This document shows, piece after piece, positions 1 through 6,280 of a DNA stretch of 35,757 nt (the stretch's first letter is position 1; every line of letters begins with the position of its first letter). The position numbers and the translations under genes were made by a program. The notes beneath the pieces were generated by a model, which did not search any database, was not told the DNA's origin, and saw only the letters and a list, made by a program, of their open reading frames with translations. Source of the stretch: Paenibacillaceae bacterium ZCTH02-B3. GTDB taxonomy: Bacteria; Bacillota; Bacilli; Paenibacillales; Paenibacillaceae. Where the stretch lies: NCBI GenBank assembly GCA_002159065.1, contig LZRV01000034.1, forward strand, positions 1-35,757. Reading direction: 5' to 3'.

Positions 1-2
1 CC

Positions 3-173
3 CCTGTTGAGCGTCTTATCGAATCCGGAACGCTTTCGCCTGTCCAGATCCAATGGCCAAGGGAATTTCAGGCTTCCCAGGATCCGTTGGCTCTGCATCG
101 TCAATTGGAGGTGCTGCTTTCCCATCCCGAAACATCCGCCAATGTCACACCGAAACCCGTGATGGCTACCTGA
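3..173 (+). CDS. IS transposase, C-terminal fragment (5' end outside window)
   Basis: An open frame enters from the window edge and stops with TGA at 171-173, giving 56 residues that begin PVERLIESG. A segment of the form TPxxRLLxSG followed by a helical, Leu-rich tail is typical of the extreme C-terminus of rve/DDE integrase-type transposases, but no catalytic residue lies in this fragment. The main support is position: the stop codon is followed within 12 bases by a terminal inverted repeat that matches the one at the other end of the window, where the N-terminus of an integrase-type transposase begins. The fragment is therefore read as the end of an IS copy pointing rightwards. The exact IS family is not assigned. 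Confidence 0.6.
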   Translation, partial: PVERLIESGTLSPVQIQWPREFQASQDPLALHRQLEVLLSHPETSANVTPKPVMAT

Positions 174-184
174 CGGCCTCATTG

Positions 185-226
185 GGTAACAAAATTACGT
201 GAGTGATCCTTTTTCCTTCGGTAACA
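185..226 (+). repeat. Right terminal inverted repeat of the left-hand IS
   Basis: Three modules are seen: an inner GGTAACA at 185-191, TGAGTGATCC at 200-209 and an outer TTCGGTAACA at 217-226. Their reverse complements occur in the same order and almost the same spacing at 35652-35697, as TGTTACCGAA, GGATCACTCA and TGTTACCGAA. The element most simply ends with the CA at 225-226, although the T-run after it also matches A's outside the right-hand copy. The repeated modules are probably transposase-binding sites. Confidence 0.8.
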
Positions 227-597
227 TTTTTAAATGAGTTGACACGCTTGCGGGAGATCCCGTCACGGTTTCCGCAACATTTTCGCCCGGCGTTCGTCGC
301 CGCTGAACTTTTGCCTGGCCGCGGAAGCTTCGGACGGCTTTCATCTGCCGGAGATCAGGGGGTGTTACGGGCCGCGGACCGGCGCCGCGCGGATGGAGGC
401 CGCTTCCGGCGTCAGACCGGGGTTCACGATTTCCGGCTTGTGCGGCTCCGGCATATAAACGCGGTTGCTTCTTATGGACGGGTCCCCCGAATCTTTGGTC
501 TTATATATTTTGAAGTGTCTAGATCTAATATTTAATATATTAATTTGTCAAGAAAAACCTTCTATTATTCAGTTTTTCCGAACAACCGCCGAAAAAC
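227..597. other. Intergenic stretch between IS end and GntR promoter
   Basis: No convincing gene lies here. About 235-475 is GC-rich like coding DNA, and about 490-660 is strongly AT-rich. A frame open from GTG 203 to 535 begins inside the IS repeat, is Arg-rich and resembles no family. On the - strand a 29-codon frame runs from ATG 454 to TAA 365 (it starts MPEPHKPEIVNPG) and has no good ribosome site; it could be a gene remnant. A perfect 12-base palindrome, TTAATATATTAA, lies at 532-543. It could be an operator for the GntR protein but equally may be chance in AT-rich DNA. Confidence 0.5.
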
Positions 598-627
598 TTG
601 CCAATATCATATATTATTTGCTACAAT
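598..627 (+). promoter_or_regulatory. Sigma-A-type promoter of the GntR cassette
   Basis: The -35 is TTGCCA at 598-603 and the -10 is TACAAT at 622-627, with 18 bases between them. A TG dinucleotide at 619-620 makes the -10 an extended one. Transcription would start near 634, leaving a leader of about 45 bases before the chosen TTG start at 679. Because the promoter lies inside the longest open frame, the 598 start of that frame cannot be the real one. Prediction is from sequence match only. Confidence 0.6.
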
Positions 628-678
628 CCAAGACAAAAAATATATGATTTCTTTCTCCAGAAAGGAAGCGTTCCGAAA

Positions 679-1332
679 TTGCAACTCCGGGAAAGAGGAT
701 TGACCACCGAATATCTGCACGACCTTCTGAAGGAAATGATTTTCGGGTGGAAGCTGGCGCCCGGGGCGAAAATCAACATCAACCATCTGGCCCGCGAACT
801 GAACGTCAGCCCCATCCCGCTCCGGGAAGCCCTGTCCCGGCTGCAATCGACCAACCTGGTGGTTTTCGAACCGAACAAGGGGTACCGCGTCAGCGACATT
901 CTGGACAGGGAAAGCATGAACCAAATGTTTGAAGCCCGCCTGCTGATCGAATCCCACGCGGTGAGGACCGTCATCCGCCGCGGCGACCGGGACATCGTCC
1001 GGGAACTGGCTTCCCTCAACGAGAAGCTGTCCCGGATCGACACGAAATCTTCGTACTCCGAAGTGCTGGCATTCAACCAGTTGGACCACCTGTTTCACAG
1101 AACCCTGGTCGAGCGCTGCGGCAATCCCTTTCTGCTGGAAGCCTACGATGGCATGCATTGCCATCTGCACATCGCGCGATTCTATCATCTGAGGGGGGAG
1201 GTGGACCAAAAGGAAGCGGCGGAGGAACACCGGGAAATCATCGAGGCCGTCGCCACCCGGGACGTGTACCGCGCCGAAGAGGCCGTCGCCGGCCATATCC
1301 GGGAAGTGGGCAAAAGACTGCTGCAAGAATAG
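679..1332 (+). CDS. GntR-family transcriptional regulator, FCD (FadR/VanR) subfamily
   Basis: A 217-residue one-component regulator. The N-terminal winged helix (about residues 8-75) has the GntR signature: a helix ending in ELNVSPIPLREALSRL followed by a beta-wing with NKGYRV. The C-terminal all-helical FCD effector domain carries the usual metal ligands: Asp and His in LDHLFHR, His in EEHREIIEA and His in AGHIREV. Such proteins usually repress a neighbouring catabolic operon and release DNA when a small carboxylic acid or similar ligand binds. The TTG start at 679 was chosen because AAGGAAG lies at 662-668 and a promoter covers the earlier possible start. The next gene begins 24 bases downstream on the same strand, so this is very probably the local regulator of the dehydrogenase cassette. 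The effector is unknown. Confidence 0.85.
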   Translation: MQLRERGLTTEYLHDLLKEMIFGWKLAPGAKININHLARELNVSPIPLREALSRLQSTNLVVFEPNKGYRVSDILDRESMNQMFEARLLIESHAVRTVIRRGDRDIVRELASLNEKLSRIDTKSSYSEVLAFNQLDHLFHRTLVERCGNPFLLEAYDGMHCHLHIARFYHLRGEVDQKEAAEEHREIIEAVATRDVYRAEEAVAGHIREVGKRLLQE

Positions 1333-1356
1333 GGAGAAAGGGGACAGATACCGGAG

Positions 1357-2778
1357 ATGTCAAGCTACGGGCACTACATCGGAGGAAAGTGGATCGACAG
1401 CGAGGAATGGATTCCCGTGTACAACAAATACACGGGGGAAGTGTTCGCCCGGGTCGGCAAAGCGTCAAGGGAAACGGTCTCGCGGGCGGTGGACGCCGCG
1501 CCGCTCGCATTCGGGCAGAAGAAAACCGGCGCCTATGAGCGCTGCGAAATCCTGATGCGCGCGGCGGAGATCATTCGCCAAAGAAAAGAAGAACTGGCCC
1601 TGACCATCGTGCGCGAAGTCGGCAAAGTGCTCAAGGACGCCCGCGCGGAGGTCGACCGGAGCGTCCAGACCCTGATCGCCTCCGCCGAAGAAGCCAAAAG
1701 ACTGGACGGCTCCGTCGTGCCGATTCCCATGCCCGGCGCCGACAACCGGCTGGCGTTCACGATCTGGGTGCCGGTGGGCGTGGTCGGGGCCATTACCCCC
1801 TTCAATTTTCCTTTGAATCTCACCCTCCACAAAGTGGGTCCCGCCATCGCGGCGGGCAACGCGGTGGTCCTGAAACCGGCCCGGGCCACCCCGGTCGTGG
1901 CCTGCAAGCTGGCGGACATCCTGGCGGAGGCCGGCCTGCCGGACGGCATCCTGAACGTCGTCAACGGTTCCGGCTCCGAAACGGGGCAATACCTGCTGGA
2001 AGATGAACGGATCGCCATGTTCACCTTCACGGGCAGCCCTGAAGTCGGCCGGCATATCAAGCGCGTCACCGGCATCCGCAAGGTCGCCCTGGAACTCGGC
2101 AACAATTCGCCGAACATCGTCCACCGGGATGTTCCCGATCCGGACAAGGCCGCCGAACTTTGCGTCACCCGGGGCTTCACCAACAACGGCCAGGCGTGCA
2201 TCTCCGTGCAAAGGATCTATGTGCACAAAGACATCCATGAACGCTTTGTCCGGAAAGCCGTCGAAATCACCGGGTCCCTGAAGGTCGGCAACCCGGAAGA
2301 CCCCGATACGGACGTCGGACCGATGATTTCCGAGAAAGAAGCCATAAGGGCCGAAAGCTGGATCCTTGAGGCTGTCCGGCAGGGGGCGGATGTGGCGTGC
2401 GGCGGCAAACGGAAGGGAGCCGTCCTGGAACCCACCGTCCTCACCCATGTCAGACCGGACATGAAGGTGGTGTGCGAGGAAATCTTCGCCCCCGTGGTCA
2501 GCATCATCCCGTTCGACGACATCGATGACGCCATCCGCCAGGCCAACGATTCGAAGTACGGGCTGCAGGCCGGGCTCTTCACCTCCGATCTGAACCTGGC
2601 CATGCGCGCGGCGAAAGAGCTGCATTTCGGCGGCGTGATCATCAACGACGCGTCCACGTTCCGCGCGGACGTCATGCCCTACGGTGGAGTCAAAGACAGC
2701 GGATTCGGCAAGGAAGGACCCCATTACGCGGTGCGGGAAATGACGGAAGAAAGACTGGTCGTACTCAACCTGCCGTGA
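1357..2778 (+). CDS. NAD(P)-dependent aldehyde dehydrogenase
   Basis: A 473-residue member of the ALDH superfamily, of usual length. Visible landmarks are the cofactor/catalytic Asn150 in ITPFNFPLNL, Lys173 in VLKPARATP, the FTGSPEVG nucleotide-binding loop, the general base Glu246 in ALELGNNSPN and the nucleophile Cys281 in NNGQACISVQR. The ELGNN and GQACISVQR wording is closest to the lactaldehyde/semialdehyde-type ALDHs that oxidise small hydroxylated aldehydes, but substrate cannot be read from sequence. It is second in the cassette, 24 bases after the regulator and 14 bases before the alcohol dehydrogenase. Its ribosome site is weak or oddly spaced: AAAGGGGAC is about a dozen bases upstream and GGAG abuts the ATG. 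Expected role: oxidising the aldehyde made by the next gene product to an acid. Confidence 0.9.
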   Translation: MSSYGHYIGGKWIDSEEWIPVYNKYTGEVFARVGKASRETVSRAVDAAPLAFGQKKTGAYERCEILMRAAEIIRQRKEELALTIVREVGKVLKDARAEVDRSVQTLIASAEEAKRLDGSVVPIPMPGADNRLAFTIWVPVGVVGAITPFNFPLNLTLHKVGPAIAAGNAVVLKPARATPVVACKLADILAEAGLPDGILNVVNGSGSETGQYLLEDERIAMFTFTGSPEVGRHIKRVTGIRKVALELGNNSPNIVHRDVPDPDKAAELCVTRGFTNNGQACISVQRIYVHKDIHERFVRKAVEITGSLKVGNPEDPDTDVGPMISEKEAIRAESWILEAVRQGADVACGGKRKGAVLEPTVLTHVRPDMKVVCEEIFAPVVSIIPFDDIDDAIRQANDSKYGLQAGLFTSDLNLAMRAAKELHFGGVIINDASTFRADVMPYGGVKDSGFGKEGPHYAVREMTEERLVVLNLP

Positions 2779-2792
2779 CGAGAGGAGTCATC

Positions 2793-4004
2793 ATGAAGAG
2801 CAACTGGGAATTTTTCACTTCGGGAAGGATCGTTTTCGGAACCGGCTCGCTCCGGAAACTCGCGCCCGCTCTCCGGGAAATGAACGCCAAAAACGTCCTC
2901 GTGGTCACAGACCCGGGGATCGTCAGGGCAGGGCTGGCGGAAAAAGCGCTGGAGCTTATGGAACCTTTTGACGTGATCGTCTACGACCGGGTGATTCCCG
3001 AACCGCCGGCGGACTCCGTGCTGGATTGCTGCCGTTTCGCGGCCGGCCGGAACATCGACGCGGTCATCGGATTCGGCGGAGGAAGCAGCATCGACATGGC
3101 CAAGATGGCCGCGGCTCTGCTGAAATACGGCGGGCACCCGCTGGATTATTTCGGAGGCGGGAACCGGATCCCCGGCCCCATTACGCCCGTGATCGCCATC
3201 CCGACCACGGCGGGCACGGGTTCGGAAGCGACGTCCGTCGCCGTATTGACCGATACGGCGAACAACGTGAAGATCGGCATCTCGGACCGGCATTTGGTCC
3301 CGGCGCTGTCCATCGTCGATCCTGAGCTCACCCTCGGGCTTCCGCCCTATGTCACCGCCTGCACCGGCATGGACGCCCTGGCCCACGCCATAGAAGCATA
3401 CACGGCCAAGCCGTACAACGATTACCCGCCGGATGAAGACCTCATTTTTCAGGGATCCGCTCCCATCAGCGACGCATTGGCCCTGCGGGCCATCGAACTC
3501 ATCGCGGACAATCTGGCCGCCGCGGTGCGTTTCGGCGGCAACCTGGAAGCCCGGTCCCGCATGATGCTGGGGAGCACGCTGGCCGGCATGGCGTTCGCCA
3601 ACGCGGGCACGGCGCTGGCCCATGCCTTTGGATACCCCATCGGGGGTCTCGTGAAACGGCCGCACGGGGAAATCACGGGCCTCATGCTTCCTTACGTCAT
3701 GGCGTACAATGCGTCCGTTCAGCCCGAAAAGATGCGGACCGTCGCCCGGCTGTTCGGGGTGAACCCGGCGGGTTTGTCCGGAAAGGAATTCGCCCTTTCC
3801 GCCGCCCGCGCCGTGTTCCGGCTCCTCGCGGAAATCGGCCTACCCACGCGTCTGGGCCAGATCGGCATCGAAGCGAAGCACATCCCGGAAATCGCCGAAA
3901 AAACCTTGGGGATCGGGCGCCTGGTCCGGAACAACCCCAGAACCCCAAACAGGGAAGACCTCGAGAAGCTGTTGAATCAGGCGTTGCGGGGTGAACTGGC
4001 ATGA
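2793..4004 (+). CDS. Iron-containing (group III) alcohol dehydrogenase
   Basis: A 403-residue cytoplasmic NAD(P)-dependent dehydrogenase of the Fe-ADH family. The N-terminal Rossmann-like half has the GGGSSID dinucleotide motif (residues 95-101) and IPTTAGTGSE. The helical C-terminal half has the metal ligands Asp194 and His198 in TGMDALAHAIEAY, His277 in ALAHAFGYPIGG and His291 in KRPHGEITG. All four are present, so it should be active. ATG 2793 was chosen over an earlier in-frame start because AGGAG at 2783-2787 is five bases upstream. Its TGA overlaps the next gene's ATG (ATGA at 4001-4004), so the two are translationally coupled. Family members oxidise or reduce short alcohols, diols, hydroxyacids and sulfonated aldehydes. 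The substrate here is unknown; coupling to an ALDH suggests an alcohol-to-aldehyde step, or the reverse. Confidence 0.9.
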   Translation: MKSNWEFFTSGRIVFGTGSLRKLAPALREMNAKNVLVVTDPGIVRAGLAEKALELMEPFDVIVYDRVIPEPPADSVLDCCRFAAGRNIDAVIGFGGGSSIDMAKMAAALLKYGGHPLDYFGGGNRIPGPITPVIAIPTTAGTGSEATSVAVLTDTANNVKIGISDRHLVPALSIVDPELTLGLPPYVTACTGMDALAHAIEAYTAKPYNDYPPDEDLIFQGSAPISDALALRAIELIADNLAAAVRFGGNLEARSRMMLGSTLAGMAFANAGTALAHAFGYPIGGLVKRPHGEITGLMLPYVMAYNASVQPEKMRTVARLFGVNPAGLSGKEFALSAARAVFRLLAEIGLPTRLGQIGIEAKHIPEIAEKTLGIGRLVRNNPRTPNREDLEKLLNQALRGELA

Positions 4005-5050
4005 AAGTGTCAAAGGAAGAACTGACCCGGTTGATCGTGAACAAGCTGAGAAAGGCCGGTTTCAGCGAAGAGCACGCCGCCGAAATCGCGGAAGTGCTCG
4101 TGTACGCGGACGCCCGCGGCTACCATTCCCACGGGGCCATCCGCGTGGAGTATTACGCGGAAAGGGCGGTGATGGGCGGCATCAACACCCGTCCGCAATT
4201 TTCGTTTGAACGCACCGGCCCGTGCACGGGAATCTTCCACGGGGACAACGCCGCGGGGCAGGTGGCGGCGAAACGGGCCATGGTCAAGGCCGTGGAAATC
4301 GCGAAAGAGTCGGGCATCGCCTGCGTCGGCGTTCGCCGGATCTCGCACAGCGGCGCGCTGGGGTATTTCGTCCAGCAAGCGGCCGAGGAGGGCCTGATCG
4401 GCATCTCCGTCTGCCAGGCGGACCCCATGGTGGTGCCGTACGGAGGTTCCGAGCCTTTCTACGGCACTAATCCCATCGCGTTTTCGGTGAAAGGGGACAA
4501 CGGGAAGTTCATCACCTTCGACATGGCCACCGCCGTGAAATCATGGGGAAAAATTTTGGAAGCCCGCGCGAACAAAAGGGAGATCCCCGACACGTGGGCG
4601 GTGGACCGGCACGGCAATCCGACCGCCGACCCCTACCAGGTCAGGGGGCTGCTGCCCGCCGCGGGTCCGAAGGGTTTCGGCCTGGCCATGATGGTGGACA
4701 TTTTGTCCGGCATCCTGCTGGGACTTCCCTTCGGCAGGTTCGTTTCGCCCCTGTACGGCGACCTGACCAAAAACAGGGACCTGGGGCAGCTCCACCTGGT
4801 CGTCAACCCGGCCTTTTTCACGGATGCGGAAGCGTTCAGGCGGAACATCACCCGGACCATGGAAGAGCTGAACAACATGAAACCCGCGGGCGGGTTCGAC
4901 CGGGTCGCCTATCCCGGCCAGGGCAGCGCGGAAAGGGCCGCGGAAAGCGAAAAACACGGCATCGAAATCGCCGACGAGGTGTACGAATACCTCGTCTCGG
5001 ATGCCGTGCACCGCGGGCGATATCATCACTACGACCCGTTCGCGGATTGA
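4001..5050 (+). CDS. allD: Ldh/malate dehydrogenase (type 2) family oxidoreductase, AllD-like
   Basis: A 349-residue NAD(P)-dependent dehydrogenase of the malate/L-lactate/L-sulfolactate/ureidoglycolate family, unrelated to the Rossmann-type lactate dehydrogenases. From memory it follows E. coli AllD (ureidoglycolate dehydrogenase) closely along its whole length, including VLVYADARG, SHGAIRVEYYAER, FVQQAAEEG, DPMVVPYGG, YGTNPIAF, IPDTWAVDR and LLPAAGPKGFGLAMM. Active-site residues expected from AllD are in place: His44, Arg48, Tyr52 and His116. AllD oxidises (S)-ureidoglycolate to oxalurate, but no other allantoin gene (allC, fdrA, carbamate kinase) is present here, so a different 2-hydroxyacid is possible. 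It is last in the cassette, has GGGGTG seven bases before its ATG, and ends 32 bases before the oppositely oriented HIT gene. Family certain; symbol tentative. Confidence 0.8.
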   Translation: MKVSKEELTRLIVNKLRKAGFSEEHAAEIAEVLVYADARGYHSHGAIRVEYYAERAVMGGINTRPQFSFERTGPCTGIFHGDNAAGQVAAKRAMVKAVEIAKESGIACVGVRRISHSGALGYFVQQAAEEGLIGISVCQADPMVVPYGGSEPFYGTNPIAFSVKGDNGKFITFDMATAVKSWGKILEARANKREIPDTWAVDRHGNPTADPYQVRGLLPAAGPKGFGLAMMVDILSGILLGLPFGRFVSPLYGDLTKNRDLGQLHLVVNPAFFTDAEAFRRNITRTMEELNNMKPAGGFDRVAYPGQGSAERAAESEKHGIEIADEVYEYLVSDAVHRGRYHHYDPFAD

Positions 5051-5082
5051 ACGGCGTCCGCGCCGATTGTTCGTCCGCGCTG

Positions 5083-5433
5083 TCACGCGCGCGGGGCGAG
5101 CAGCGGTCCGAGATCCTCGCCGCCCAGCACGTGGAGATGGATGTGGAACACCACCTGGCCGGCGTCCTTGCCGCAGTTGTTGATCACCCGGTAGCCCGAG
5201 CCGGCGATGCCGGCGTCTTCCGCCGCCTTCCTGGCCGCAAGCAGCAGGCGGCCGAGCAATTCGGCGTCTTCCGGGGCGGCGTCGTTCAGAGAGGCGATGT
5301 GCTTCCGGGGAATGACCAGCAGGTGCACCGGCGCCTGCGGCTGGATGTCATGGAACACCGCCACCTGATCGTCCTCGTACACTTTGCGCGAAGGAATTTC
5401 GCCCGCGGCGATTTTGCAAAAAATGCAATTCAT
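5083..5433 (-). CDS. HIT family (HINT/PKCI-type) nucleotide-binding protein
   Basis: A 116-residue cytosolic histidine-triad hydrolase. The triad HIHLH is at residues 97-101, with His99 the likely nucleophile. The N-terminus has CIFC (Cys3 and Cys6), a zinc-site half common in bacterial HINT proteins, followed by the usual EIPSRKVYEDD and PVHLLVIPRKHI segments. Such proteins cleave nucleoside phosphoramidates and adenylates, and their physiological role is often unclear. ATG 5433 was chosen because GGAGGG lies nine bases upstream; an in-frame ATG 13 codons earlier has no ribosome site and falls at the predicted transcription start. It faces the AllD-like gene tail to tail. In many Bacillota relatives rpsU and yqeY lie in this neighbourhood; they are not here. 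Confidence 0.93.
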   Translation of the reverse strand: MNCIFCKIAAGEIPSRKVYEDDQVAVFHDIQPQAPVHLLVIPRKHIASLNDAAPEDAELLGRLLLAARKAAEDAGIAGSGYRVINNCGKDAGQVVFHIHLHVLGGEDLGPLLAPRA

Positions 5434-5478
5434 GGTCTGGATCCCTCCGGCGGTATGGTTCTCGGCATTCATGTTACC

Positions 5479-5508
5479 ATCTTACCCCATGCGGCGCGGC
5501 TCGTCCAA
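5479..5508 (-). promoter_or_regulatory. Possible promoter of the HIT gene
   Basis: On the - strand TTGGAC (5508-5503) and TAAGAT (5484-5479) are separated by 18 bases. The -10 is one mismatch from consensus and the -35 is poor. A start near 5472 would give a leader of about 40 bases before ATG 5433. Low confidence because such matches are frequent. Confidence 0.3.
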
Positions 5509-5520
5509 CGGACGGCCGCG

Positions 5521-6264
5521 TCACGTGTTTGCTTCCAGACGGCCGGCAAGGTCCTGAAGCAGCGACGCCGCCTGGCCCGCCGCGTCGACCCAGGGGCCGC
5601 CGCCCTCCATGAGCCGGTAGTTCTGGTCGCTTTCCGGCACGCGGTAGACGCGGAGCGCGTCCGACCAGGCCTTCGCCGCTTCGAGTGCGGCTTCGGCCAT
5701 GGCCCGCTCGCTTTCCGTCAGCGGTCCTTCATGGTTGCCGACGGGCCCGAACTTCGCGGCGATTCTGTCCAGGGCTTCGCGGAAGGCGGCTTCCGCCTCC
5801 GGCGGATCTTGCCCCTCCCGTCCGGCGGCTTCGACGACGAGTTCCGCGCAATCGTCCGCCAGCGGCTTCAGCGCCCCGAGCTGCGCCTTGACCGGGAGCC
5901 GGTCCACCGCCGTCTCCGCCGAAAGCAGCGCTTCCAGCGCCGGAACCGCCTGCGCTCCCAGGGAGACGCAGGCCGCGTAGCCCTTGGCCAGCCGTTTGCC
6001 TTCGTGCGTGACCAGCCTCTGCTCCGCCACCAGCAGGCGGGTGAGCAGCGTCACGATGATGATGCCCAGGATCACCATGATGACCAGCATGACGGGGATC
6101 GTGTAGGAGCGCCTGGCCGCTCCGGTGTTTTTTGTTTCCGGTGTTCCCATTGCTGTTCCCATTGCTGTTCCCATTGCGCCCTCTGTATCCTTCGACGGAT
6201 GGGTTTCCCTGTGTTCCATGTTTCCGCGGATCCTCCCGTTCGCCTTCCCTTCGGCTTTTTCCAT
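5521..6264 (-). CDS. Unrecognised single-pass membrane protein
   Basis: Up to 247 residues; I do not recognise a family. Counting from the first ATG, a polar Gly/Thr/Lys-rich stretch of about 52 residues, including AMGT repeated three times, precedes one strong membrane segment at about residues 55-78 (IPVMLVIMVILGIIIVTLL). A helical Ala/Glu-rich domain of about 165 residues follows, containing two cysteines. No signal-peptidase site is obvious, so it is probably an N-terminally anchored protein with the helical domain outside. The start is uncertain: 6264 has no ribosome site, 6219 has GGAGG 12 bases upstream, and 6174 (the first ATG of the repeat) has GAGG five bases upstream. It follows sbcC after 16 bases and is probably co-transcribed, but nothing links it to DNA repair except position. 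Confidence 0.65.
   Translation of the reverse strand: MEKAEGKANGRIRGNMEHRETHPSKDTEGAMGTAMGTAMGTPETKNTGAARRSYTIPVMLVIMVILGIIIVTLLTRLLVAEQRLVTHEGKRLAKGYAACVSLGAQAVPALEALLSAETAVDRLPVKAQLGALKPLADDCAELVVEAAGREGQDPPEAEAAFREALDRIAAKFGPVGNHEGPLTESERAMAEAALEAAKAWSDALRVYRVPESDQNYRLMEGGGPWVDAAGQAASLLQDLAGRLEANT
6142..6177 (-). repeat. Three perfect 12-base tandem repeats
   Basis: On the coding (-) strand the unit GCAATGGGAACA is repeated exactly three times. It encodes Ala-Met-Gly-Thr near the N-terminus of the membrane protein. The unit length keeps the frame, and each copy contains an ATG, so copy-number change would alter both N-terminal length and the choice of possible start codons. Confidence 0.9.
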
Positions 6265-6280
6265 CGGGCGAATCTTCGGC

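Noticed and set aside
203..535. Open frame downstream of the IS.
   Set aside because: It starts inside the IS terminal repeat, is Arg-rich, has no ribosome site and ends in AT-rich non-coding-like sequence.
532..543. Perfect palindrome TTAATATATTAA as the GntR operator.
   Set aside because: Too short and AT-rich to separate from chance, and it lies upstream of the promoter; mentioned only in the intergenic entry.
598..678. Upstream extension of the GntR gene from TTG 598.
   Set aside because: A good extended -10 promoter lies within it and no ribosome site precedes it; the encoded residues are unlike a GntR N-terminus.
4001..5050. Calling the cassette an allantoin or ureidoglycolate degradation operon.
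   Set aside because: Only the AllD-like enzyme points that way; none of the other expected genes is present in the window.
5052..5065. Small hairpin CGGCG-tccg-CGCCG after the AllD-like gene as a terminator.
   Set aside because: Only five base pairs and no T-run follows.
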